Positions 47,701 to 54,390 of a stretch of DNA of 64,000 bases are shown piece by piece (within the stretch, counting starts at the first letter, position 1; each line of letters begins with the position of its first letter). The notes below the pieces were generated by a model. It did no database searches, was not told the origin of the DNA, and saw only the letters and a program-made list of their open reading frames with translations. This DNA comes from a virus, in the IMG/VR virus record IMGVR_UViG_3300036985_005808, positions 1-64,000 of that record; one strand, written 5' to 3'. Position numbers and translations under genes: made by a program.

Positions 47701-50700
47701 TACATTTGTATATACTCAAAGTATATACAGTCCGTATCCTGTGGATTTTGCTGGGTTTGGATCAAGTATTAGTATCAATGACACTGCTGATAATTTGGTT
47801 GTTGGTGCACCACGCGGCACACTGTATTCAGTTACTGAGTTTGATGACGACACCACATTCTTTGATGACAAGAGCACAATATTTTTCTCTATTGTCACGC
47901 AGAGTGGGGCAGTTTACACATATGATTATTTGCACAGTGCCGACGAAAGTGTCAGCAATCCAGGTATGTTTGCATTTGGGTTGCAAATATACGACACAAA
48001 CATATATCCCTATGACACATATGGCACAGCAGTAAGTTATGTGGATGGAGTGCTAATGGTGGGTGCACCGGGCAATGACGCAACTGCCGATGACAGTTCG
48101 GGATCCAATTATGGTCGTGTGTTTGTGTCTGAGAATCCCACAAGAACGCCAGCCTGGGTGCCAATTAGAGTTCAACAACCGGTGGTTGACATTAGATTGT
48201 TGAATTCTGTGTTTATGTATGATCGATTGACCTCCGCAAGAACTGAGCAATTTGATTTCTTTGATCCATTGCAAGGAAAAATATTAGGGGCTGCCAGACA
48301 AAATATTGATTATATCAGTGGCATTGATCCAGCAGCATACAATGTGGGATCAAACAGCAGCACTGGTAATAGATGGACTGCCGAACATGTGGGAGAAATA
48401 TGGTGGAACATCGGCATGGTGCGATTCATTGATCCCAATCAAGATGATATTGTGTATGCCAGTCGCCGATGGGGGCAAGTGTTTCCGGGCAGTTCAATTG
48501 ACATGTATCAATGGACACAATCATCTGTGCCGCCAGGCCTGTATACTGGTCCAGGTACTCCGCAGAACATATTGTCATACACAGTGAATTCTCAATTGGG
48601 AATTGACGGAGTGTTTAATACATATTATTATTTCTGGGTGCGAGGACTGCTCACGGTATCTAGCAAGCAAGGAAAAACACTGGCCGCACAAACAGTGGCC
48701 AACTATATTGAAAATCCCAAAGCTTCGGGTATACCATATATTGCACCGGTCAACGCCAGTACAGTTGCAATATACAATGCTACTGATGTAATTCAAGCAT
48801 CAGATACTATTATTAATATTGAATTTGATCGAGAATATACTGACAGCAATGTTCATGTGGAATACGAACTAATTGCACAAGACAAAGCAGACGGATTTTT
48901 AAGCAACAATCTCTATCGCAAGTTGCAAGACAGTCTGTGCGGCATTGACACTGCTGGTAATATTGTGCCAGATCCAAACTTAAATCCAGCAGAACGTTAT
49001 GGGGTGCAGTTCCGCCCAAGACAAAGTATGTTTGTGGATCGATATGAAGCATTGAAAAATTATATCACTCGTGCAAATACTGTATTTGCCCGGTATCCAA
49101 TGGCAGAAAACAAGAATTTTGCCTTGTTAAACAGCAGTGAATTAGAACCATCATCGTCCACTGGCTCGCAGGTCAATTGGAATTTGCGAGTGGCAAATTT
49201 AGAAATCCTGGGATTCCAAAACATTGATATTGTGCCACTTGGCTACAAATATCTGGTAGCCAGTGACAGCCTCAACAACGGGTTATGGACCATCTATGTG
49301 GTTCAATACGGCCAAGGTGTGTTGTCTGCGGTGAGAGAATTGGCATTGATTCAAGTACAAAACTACGATACCAAGAGATATTGGAGTTACGTCAATTGGT
49401 ACTTGCCTGGGTACAATTCCAGCACTGCTGTGATTGCGGAAGTTCCTAACTACAGTGCATTGGCCACGTTGTCGCTGGCTGTGGGATCAAGTGTGCGAGT
49501 CACTGCCAATGCTCAAGGCAAATTTGAAATTTATTTGCTCACTGATATAAGATGGGAACGAGTTGGCTTAGAAAGTGGTACCATTGAACTTTCTGCAGAA
49601 CTATATAACTATTCTCTAGGACGATTTGGGTTTGATGTTGAAGTATTCGATGCACAATACTTTGATCAAGAACCTGTGATTGAAACACGAAAAATTATTC
49701 AAGCCATTAACGAAGAATTGTTCGTGGGAGAATTATTAATTGAACGCAACAAATCATTAATGTTGATGTTTAATTTTGTATTGAGTGAGTTTTCGGCTCC
49801 AGAATGGTTGGTCAAAACTTCATTGATTGATGTTGATCACCGAATTCGTAATCTAGAACCGTTCCAAAATTATCGACAGGACAATCAAGAATTTGTGTTG
49901 GATTATATTAAAGAAGTAAAACCATATCATGTGCAGATACGTGAATTTAACTTGTTGTACAACGGGCAAGATTCATATGCTGGTGATATGAGTGACTTTG
50001 ATGTACCTGCATACTACAATACCAATTTGGTCGTACCGCAATATACCAGCCCAATTTTAAATATTGACGACACAACTGATCCTCGGTATCAACAGCCATA
50101 TTTGCATGCCACAGCACAGCAAGATAATATTTCCAGTGACACCTCGCCCAACAGCCTGGTATGGCAAGCATGGCCATACAGTCAATGGTATAACAACTAC
50201 CTGCTGACTTTGCAGAGTATTCGGGTTGTCAATGCTGGATCAGGATATACAGAAGCGCCTACTGTGACCATTGTGGGTGATGCTGAAACCCCAGCCACAG
50301 CCACAGCATTTTTAAATAGCCAAGGACAACTGTCGTTTATCACTGTGATCGATGCTGGATCAGGATATTATGCCACTCCCACCGTGGAGTTCAGTGGTGG
50401 TAACGGATCAGCAGCTCAAGCATATGCTGTGATGGGCAATGATCTTGTGCGCAGTTTCAAAACAGTTATCAAGTACGATAGATATCAATATCAAACCAAT
50501 ATTCAATCGTGGAGTGCCGACGGTACTTACCAGGACGGCATGCGTGTGAGATATGACAATCGAGTATGGCAAGCAACCAGTTCAGACTCTACCGCAGTGA
50601 TTGGACCAACATTTGACTTGGAAGATTGGGTGTTGGTGCCAGCCGGTGAATTGAGTGGTGTTGATCGTACCATGGGTTATTATACACCGGGCGTGAATGA

Positions 50701-53584
50701 ACCAGGCCTGGATTTGCCATTGTTGATTGATGGAATCGGCTATCCTGGAGTTCAAGTGTGGGGAGAATATTTTCTTGGAAATGGCCCAGACGTTGTTGAA
50801 TTTCAGTGTACCAATACCAGCAGCACTAACAATCAAATCACTTGCACAAACACCCTGGGATTGCAAGCAAATTCACCTGTGAGATTTTCTGGAACTGTGA
50901 TTGGCGGCATTGTGCAGTCAACTGATTATTTTATAAAAACCGTGGTGGATCAAACACAGTTTACCATATCAACTGAGATTGGTGGATTTGATCTGGTACT
51001 GACCACTGCCAGTGGATCCATGCAAGCAATTTCTTTGCCACCCATAGATGCCACCTATGCCAGCAGTTTTGCCGATGTGTATCTTGGCACCCGCTACAGT
51101 GATATCAACATAGACGGTGGTGAATTTATAGGGACTTACGAAGGACATGCTCCGGAAGAATTGATAAATGGCGCAGAATTTGACACTCTTGACATGCGAG
51201 TGTACACACGCCCAGGGTCAGACTGGTCGTTGTTTGATAACACTGCCGGATATGATGGACACGGATTTCAAATAACAAGCAACAGATACACTTATTCCAT
51301 ACTGTTTCCTCTGTTGTCTTGGGCCGGGTTAGTTGAAAATCCTGTGCAAATCCAAGTGAGTGATGTGTCTACCGGATTGTCATTGGCAGTTGATGTGGAT
51401 TACACTGTTGATTGGGTTGCTCGTACTGTTAGTATAGTTGACTCTGGGCGTGATGGTCATGTTATAAACATCTCAGTGTACGAAGTTGGCGGCGGCAGCC
51501 AATTGTATCGGCAAAATTACATTGGTAATGATGTAGGCAATATATTGATTGTACCTGTGTCATCCGTTGAGATTTACGATCCAGTGCTATTTGTCAACGG
51601 AGTTTATACTGAGATTGACAGCTGGGAAGCATACTATCCCGCAGACCAATGGAATCAATTGGTTGCATATACCAAATTGACAGTGGTGTATACCACTGGA
51701 CCTGTGAGTTATTATCGTGCATTACAAAATGTAATTGCTGGTATAGCAATCACAAACACAGATTATTGGCAAGCATTTGTACCAACCACATTAAGCAAGA
51801 TATCACTTGCTGCTACCTATATCAGCACCGATGCGTTGAACTTGACAGTGTTGGGGTTTACAACACCCATACAATATTCATGGAGTACTCCGCAAACTGA
51901 AAACTTTGTGGTAACTCCAACTATCAATGTTAGTAAAACAGTTACTCTTGCCAACTCATTATCGGGTACCAATATTCCCAATTTAGTTGTGACTCTAGAT
52001 GGAATTAGATTACGGCCATATGAAGGTATTGAATGGACAGGCGACGGCACAACCGTTAGTTTTGGATTGCCACAACGTGGTGGATACCAACAAAGTCAAA
52101 TCAATGCTGCAACTGACGTAACAGTGTATATTGACACTGTATTGCAAACTCCTGGAGTTGCATACGGGGTAACCAATTGGGACGGAAGCAACACACCAGG
52201 GCGACAAGTTGTGTTTGTAACCGCACCAGCCATTGGCGCACAAATTTTAATTTCAGTTAGCACAGTGGCAGCATATCTTGTGGTTGGCAATCAGTTGCAG
52301 TTGGTCAGTCAGCCATTGGTTGGTGCAATTTTATCAGTCACAAGTTTCAATGATACAAGTCAGCAGTTGATCCTAACACAAGTATATCAAGGTCCAGTGG
52401 TTGCTGGTGGTATACTGATTGAGGAAGCATATGATAGCACAGTGTTTGATGCCGGGGCAGTTGATGATGCTGCTGGGTCGTATGATTATTCTGTTGGTGT
52501 GGTCCAATTGACAAATGATTTTGATCTTGGAACAACAGGTGTTGATTCCAGTCGACTGATAGTCACATTAAATGGTAACCAACTGTTTGACGGGGCCAAT
52601 TTCACCGTGCAAGGTCAATATGTTATACTAGCGTCTGGTACTATTGGCGCAAGTGACATTGTGGTAATTGAACAGTTTACCAACAGTGTGGTACCCGAAG
52701 CTATGACATTCCGTATATTCCAAGACATGCGAGGCATACAAGCTACTTACAGAATTACAGACAGTACCACCACCACTGTGTTACAAGATTTTACAGCCAC
52801 TGCCAATGTTGCATACATGGCTGATGTTAGCAAATTGCCCACACCAGATTTGCCAAACGGAATATTTGGGATATGCACAATTGGCGGAGAACGCATCATG
52901 TATCGAGTGCTGGATACAGCAACAAACACCATTTCGGGATTGTTAAGAGGCACTGCGGGCACCGCTGCTGACAATCATTATGTTGGACAAGCAGTGTATG
53001 ACATGTCTCGCAGTAACTTGTTGCCTGAAAATTATCAAAACTATGTGGTTAAAAACTCCACTTTAGGTGACGGCACAACCAGTGTGTTTTATGCTCCTGA
53101 CATTGATGTTGCTGATTTTGCCGATAGTTCAACGGAGAATCAATCCATTGAAGTGTACGTAGGCGGAGTAAAACAATACAAATACAGCGACACATCAGCA
53201 ACCAGTCAATATCGTTGGATTTTAGGGCAATTTGATCCAGTGACCATTGAATTTATAGTAGAAGATATGCCACAAACACACGCTGGTTCTTTTGTAATAG
53301 GTACTGAATATAGGATCACTTACGTAGGAACTACTAACTTTGTTGCTATTGGTGCGCCAAGTAATACTGTAGGAGCAACATTTAACACAACAGGCGCTGG
53401 ATCAGGAACAGGCACAGCAACTACTGGTTATCCTGAATTACAAGCCCCTGTAGCCGGAGCAGATGTGACTATTCTTGTGCGGCAAGGAGTAACGTGGTAT
53501 CAGCAAGCAGCAACCACTGCCAGCAACGGAATAGCCTTACAAGAAACTACTACTAATGCTGCAAGGTTTCTTCAAGGCAATTGA
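38774..53584 (+). CDS. Giant baseplate/tail structural protein (4936 residues), gp7 position
   Basis: A single uninterrupted frame of 14.8 kb. The N-terminus IRSVDFLPEIFQTDVNKQFLAATLDQLIQEPKF is characteristic of very large structural proteins of aquatic T4-like phages, and its place after gp6 is that of T4 gene 7 (gp7, about 1030 residues). At about 2290-3120 there are at least six FG-GAP/beta-propeller-like blades (FGYSVAVSSDERWMYIGAPG, FGHSITTTTDG, FGQSVDICV, FGSSISIND, YGTAVSYVDGVLMVGAPG). GSGY-APTV type motifs lie near 2570, 3818 and 3859, and a GTTNFVAIGAP module near 4836-4885. No membrane segment seen. Probably a baseplate wedge arm that also carries adhesin-like domains; exact role unknown. 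Confidence 0.8.
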   Translation: MAKIRSVDFLPEIFQTDVNKQFLAATLDQLIQEPKFKKTQGFIGRTVGPGVNPNDKYVIEPTVARTVYQLEPGIISLKPDTNIVDDAITYPGLLDSIDYQGGDSTRPDRLFSSEYYTWDPFVNWDAFINFSQYFWLPNGPDAVEVNATGVPLTNEFVVDRANGVYTMSDLQGNNPTVELVRGGNYTFQVAQNDKETVNYRVTNQGTTAYVIDFANNPTLTLTRGNTYVFNLNLTGVYPFYIKTLPTTGLTNIYSSGVTNNGAATGLITFVVPQDAPDILYYAASTQSNMQGQIIVIDGTPGTGPGFWIQAAPGISGTLPATPNISSRDVYGVTNNGEDLGTVEFNVPVKTAQDFYYQLPSVSGVDLVTDLKFNQINNIQVSTFLNTYGGIDGITALDGRTLIFNLPADDTESGGWLRTTYFDPLTAATANNDLPGSYDSLIFDQVSVIPPTDWYDVWRISYINSNGFEYIRLNKITVIAELTKFSILYGNTYASTGWFKNATGILEQIPLLTAAQDTLYYQDGTDPEIFGRIRLIEQTQSSTLYIEEILGKENYTSPNGVAFSNGLKVKFVGDISPSSYDNQEYYINGVGAAIELLPVTNFVTPETYVVNNNDSSLPIPEDSDYLTISRASPDLNAWTRSNRWFHIDVINATAEYNNIQVTVDNIYRAKRPIIEFRAGLRLYNMGTQGKQPVNVIDFEETDAFSNVEGSTSYSVDGYELVNGSRVIFAADEDANVRNKIWSVAFVVPDSIPPLIAQPIINLTLAQDGDVLYDQSTVCLDGSDLVGLTFWYDGIDWTQAQLKTKIQQAPLFNVYNSDEVSFGNAVTYPSSTFVGSKLFSYAQGTTGILDTVLQFPLQYLNLNNVGDIVFENNMYKDTFLYVRDNVSTSENISSGFAREYTTRTIYNQQLGWNTAATASQIRQQFKFIYDGQPLKLDIQSQSDGIVPAVKIYVGSKFKDPGTYVVQTGSDTTTITLDNTYALDDIIEVLALSDQTSQVAFYQVPINLENNPLNGNSEQFTLGTIRTHYESICENLILLNGPINGSNNTRDLGNIGPYGLIILQQSAPLTLAGYFNRSKDYNIFASLQYNAREYQKFKNLMLNEITTLSLQNYETPAEILTLATTNITSGRTETNPFYWSDMLPSGSVYTQTQYTVSLITTNVFDTVQTYNYTSANYLGLLVYKGQVLLTRGVDYVVATDGPRITISTALAVGDVITIQEFSATYGNFVPNTPTKLGLYPSFLPEIRLIKTTTGQSEVIVGHDGSQTPVFGDVRDQVLLEFETRIYNNIKLDGNPVPINVTDVIPGQFRDTGYTSAEVNAILNTDFLSYVGWNKLDFNTQSYKANNEFSWNYSGSQNKLTATQNLLGAWRGIYRYFYDTQDPAATPWEMLGFAIEPTWWQTVYGATPYTSDNLVLWDDLEAGIVADPAGSYVLPAYVRPGLSQVIPVDSQGNLLSPFNCVVGNYNDTTFQKSWSVGDGSPVESSWWNSSAYPFAVMRLLALTVPAKFYTLFADRDLYRYQSEFGQYLYNDRYRLDANGIEVYGNGTSKASYVDWIVDYNRVSGLDSTQNLTAALSSIDVRLCYRLASFSDKQYIKLYTEKSSPNSVNSTLQIPDESYDLLLYKNQPFDRVIYSSVVIQQVQGGYTVYGYSTTQPYFNILVSQLTGRLKPYTVGDVTIRVPTVYTQNVATVPYGYVFTNQTSVADFLLSYGQLLSQQGLEFTDRVNGYQLDWNQMVGEFLYWSQQGWGINSLINLNPLAGALTITKTGAVVDSVVAQTSENVLLDQNKKELSTRNINIVRLDNTMVLQPLTDQSLSFADLRFTNFEHMIVLNNKSVFGDLIYQPITGARQSRLSFTGTTTTEWNGTVDAQGFILNQDNVEEWTGLKKYTKGQIVKYKNQYWSALTIVNPATKFDFNQWVKSDYSQIELGLLPNIANKANQLQNSYSVNTANLENDNDILSYGLIGFRPREYMAALNLDDVSQVNVYSQFLGSKGTILSAELLSQANLGKESADYDIYENWAVQRAVYGANANRSFVELRLDRALLSSNPSLVQVIQPLQTSQADQPILLSDVWRQSYKLSSTQFLPTTLTQVTDIALPTAGYVNLEDADITTFDLGARSTIAANLNAVQVGATVWVAKVNNYDWDIYRCVSIPGFIDHICDNLDGTSIVNFTKPHNLTVGQRLIIKQFSMNVDGIYRVLTIDTVNRITIAYSFVAGQQTVVTGTGIGFILQTQRVSQASNIVDLPYTNDIQTGARVWVDNAGDGLWTVLEKQNQFTDVIELAPELLDATEQYGQSVTQARNRFAALVGSPRYGFPTGSEKGGVYVYVKNYADQYAPVSPIVGDAVLTLDISGVRGYGNAVDFGNQSWAAAGASKSLGPAGESDVGYAAVIFRDPVLGAPGSIPYVQWQLLVPPELPNTVVAGEFGYSVAVSSDERWMYIGAPGANKVYAYGQVDWQNQYVRAAGDGITTTYNIADTIQIGQATQLNVTIDGASQLINVDYTVAGDLSLVTFTTAPTAAAVINIARISKKNIDANYYYSVTQTTTSGSGSGAEFTIYRQRNEVGQPGATYGEVGVTSGGSGYVVTDTITFASSKFGGTANLVLTVASIGPGGAVVTFTIAYSPAGLTSTFSLNEYFFTATDIYSFSVYVDGVLYRPILDYDFDADSSSIADLDLTFVLPDGTTPINATTYPAAGTLITIQAKAYYEYVDTLTVSGLAVDARFGHSITTTTDGRQVLIGCKDEDIDTNVDAGSVYVFDRNVQRFIYGSDPISTTFTVLGTVADPVSVIVNNVFLINQTNAVIDAPDSFTVSGNDVTINSDLQVGDVIEIETNQFSQMQQINKDTVTEFTNFGQSVDICVYNCSLYVGAPQDSTDGWKSGSVQRSVNQSRVYGIITSTVVDPVLDNGDTIRVNNIDVAVPVAPNQNITGLAAAINATVPNVTATVSAGLLTIRVTNFDSAAPGNKLQVAPGSIGTTFEDLGFDTFVYTQSIYSPYPVDFAGFGSSISINDTADNLVVGAPRGTLYSVTEFDDDTTFFDDKSTIFFSIVTQSGAVYTYDYLHSADESVSNPGMFAFGLQIYDTNIYPYDTYGTAVSYVDGVLMVGAPGNDATADDSSGSNYGRVFVSENPTRTPAWVPIRVQQPVVDIRLLNSVFMYDRLTSARTEQFDFFDPLQGKILGAARQNIDYISGIDPAAYNVGSNSSTGNRWTAEHVGEIWWNIGMVRFIDPNQDDIVYASRRWGQVFPGSSIDMYQWTQSSVPPGLYTGPGTPQNILSYTVNSQLGIDGVFNTYYYFWVRGLLTVSSKQGKTLAAQTVANYIENPKASGIPYIAPVNASTVAIYNATDVIQASDTIINIEFDREYTDSNVHVEYELIAQDKADGFLSNNLYRKLQDSLCGIDTAGNIVPDPNLNPAERYGVQFRPRQSMFVDRYEALKNYITRANTVFARYPMAENKNFALLNSSELEPSSSTGSQVNWNLRVANLEILGFQNIDIVPLGYKYLVASDSLNNGLWTIYVVQYGQGVLSAVRELALIQVQNYDTKRYWSYVNWYLPGYNSSTAVIAEVPNYSALATLSLAVGSSVRVTANAQGKFEIYLLTDIRWERVGLESGTIELSAELYNYSLGRFGFDVEVFDAQYFDQEPVIETRKIIQAINEELFVGELLIERNKSLMLMFNFVLSEFSAPEWLVKTSLIDVDHRIRNLEPFQNYRQDNQEFVLDYIKEVKPYHVQIREFNLLYNGQDSYAGDMSDFDVPAYYNTNLVVPQYTSPILNIDDTTDPRYQQPYLHATAQQDNISSDTSPNSLVWQAWPYSQWYNNYLLTLQSIRVVNAGSGYTEAPTVTIVGDAETPATATAFLNSQGQLSFITVIDAGSGYYATPTVEFSGGNGSAAQAYAVMGNDLVRSFKTVIKYDRYQYQTNIQSWSADGTYQDGMRVRYDNRVWQATSSDSTAVIGPTFDLEDWVLVPAGELSGVDRTMGYYTPGVNEPGLDLPLLIDGIGYPGVQVWGEYFLGNGPDVVEFQCTNTSSTNNQITCTNTLGLQANSPVRFSGTVIGGIVQSTDYFIKTVVDQTQFTISTEIGGFDLVLTTASGSMQAISLPPIDATYASSFADVYLGTRYSDINIDGGEFIGTYEGHAPEELINGAEFDTLDMRVYTRPGSDWSLFDNTAGYDGHGFQITSNRYTYSILFPLLSWAGLVENPVQIQVSDVSTGLSLAVDVDYTVDWVARTVSIVDSGRDGHVINISVYEVGGGSQLYRQNYIGNDVGNILIVPVSSVEIYDPVLFVNGVYTEIDSWEAYYPADQWNQLVAYTKLTVVYTTGPVSYYRALQNVIAGIAITNTDYWQAFVPTTLSKISLAATYISTDALNLTVLGFTTPIQYSWSTPQTENFVVTPTINVSKTVTLANSLSGTNIPNLVVTLDGIRLRPYEGIEWTGDGTTVSFGLPQRGGYQQSQINAATDVTVYIDTVLQTPGVAYGVTNWDGSNTPGRQVVFVTAPAIGAQILISVSTVAAYLVVGNQLQLVSQPLVGAILSVTSFNDTSQQLILTQVYQGPVVAGGILIEEAYDSTVFDAGAVDDAAGSYDYSVGVVQLTNDFDLGTTGVDSSRLIVTLNGNQLFDGANFTVQGQYVILASGTIGASDIVVIEQFTNSVVPEAMTFRIFQDMRGIQATYRITDSTTTTVLQDFTATANVAYMADVSKLPTPDLPNGIFGICTIGGERIMYRVLDTATNTISGLLRGTAGTAADNHYVGQAVYDMSRSNLLPENYQNYVVKNSTLGDGTTSVFYAPDIDVADFADSSTENQSIEVYVGGVKQYKYSDTSATSQYRWILGQFDPVTIEFIVEDMPQTHAGSFVIGTEYRITYVGTTNFVAIGAPSNTVGATFNTTGAGSGTGTATTGYPELQAPVAGADVTILVRQGVTWYQQAATTASNGIALQETTTNAARFLQGN

Positions 53585-53588
53585 CACA

Positions 53589-53596
53589 GATAAATA
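53589..53596 (+). promoter_or_regulatory. Late promoter variant GATAAATA
   Basis: 7 bases before the ATG at 53604, just after the stop of the giant gene. Confidence 0.4.
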
Positions 53597-53603
53597 AAAG
53601 ACC

Positions 53604-53759
53604 ATGCCAAATATTGTAAATCCGCCAAAAGTTGTATCACAGATACCGTTGCCATCTCTGCCAAAAAAGCCCAATGAAACTGGGACAATTTCAGTGCAAT
53701 CTTATTTTAGAATTTCTGACCCAGCAACCGAAAAAACCATTGTGGAGGGGCGAGGATGA
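53604..53759 (+). CDS. Small protein coupled to the next virion gene
   Basis: 51 residues: proline-rich start MPNIVNPPKVVSQIPLPSLP, then VQSYFRISDPATEKTIVEGRG. The second part resembles the start of the following gene product (FVKIYDPVTGEILVNKKN), as if both share a short beta-hairpin. The stop overlaps the next ATG (ATGA), and a late-promoter-like element lies upstream, which supports it as a real gene. Function unknown; virion-associated by context. Confidence 0.6.
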   Translation: MPNIVNPPKVVSQIPLPSLPKKPNETGTISVQSYFRISDPATEKTIVEGRG

Positions 53760-54361
53760 TAACTCCAGGATTCTGTAAAATTGAAGGGTTTGTAAAAATA
53801 TATGACCCAGTTACTGGTGAGATTCTTGTGAATAAAAAGAATGCAATCCATTACGAAAATATCTCAATTGCCATGGCGCAAACATTGGCAGATCGAAACA
53901 CTGGGTATATCTATCTAATGGCGTTTGGCAACGGAGGATCAAGTGTGGATCCAACTGGCGTTATTACATATTTGCCCCCAAATACCACCGGTCAAAATGC
54001 TGATCTGTACAATGAAACCTATGCCAAAGTGGTCAACGATAATTCAGCAGCTGACACAGATCCCGAAAACAACAAAATGACAGTGTTACACACATCGGGC
54101 AATGTATATACAGATATTCTAGTTCAGTGTTTGTTGGATTACGGTGAACCACCTGAACAGCAAGCGTTTGATAACAGTACAAATTTCAACGGAGAGTTTG
54201 TGTTTGACGAATTGGGACTAAAATCGTGGAATGGCAGTGTGGATGACCTACGTTTGATCACGCATGTGATTTTTCATCCAGTACAAAAGAGTTTGAATCG
54301 ACAGATTCAAATTGACTATACATTACGTATACAGACTTTGAGCAATATCAATGCTGTATAA
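53756..54361 (+). CDS. Putative virion structural protein
   Basis: 201 residues. The N-terminal half has GFVKIYDPVTGEILVNKKNAIHYENISIAMAQTLADRNTGYIYLMAFGNGG, a pattern found in conserved structural proteins next to fibre genes in aquatic T4-like phages. The C-terminal half (FNGEFVFDELGLKSWNGSVDDLRLITHVIFHPVQKS) is strand-rich. No enzyme motif. Position between the giant baseplate protein and the fibre suggests a connector or wedge tip protein. Its stop codon lies within the late promoter of the next gene. Confidence 0.65.
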   Translation: MITPGFCKIEGFVKIYDPVTGEILVNKKNAIHYENISIAMAQTLADRNTGYIYLMAFGNGGSSVDPTGVITYLPPNTTGQNADLYNETYAKVVNDNSAADTDPENNKMTVLHTSGNVYTDILVQCLLDYGEPPEQQAFDNSTNFNGEFVFDELGLKSWNGSVDDLRLITHVIFHPVQKSLNRQIQIDYTLRIQTLSNINAV

Positions 54362-54364
54362 ATA
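54357..54364 (+). promoter_or_regulatory. Late promoter TATAAATA for the fibre gene
   Basis: 26 bases upstream of the ATG at 54391, with ACAGGGAACAGG between. It overlaps the stop codon of the previous gene. Confidence 0.55.
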
Positions 54365-54390
54365 TTGAAAACAGGGAACAGGTAACTGAC

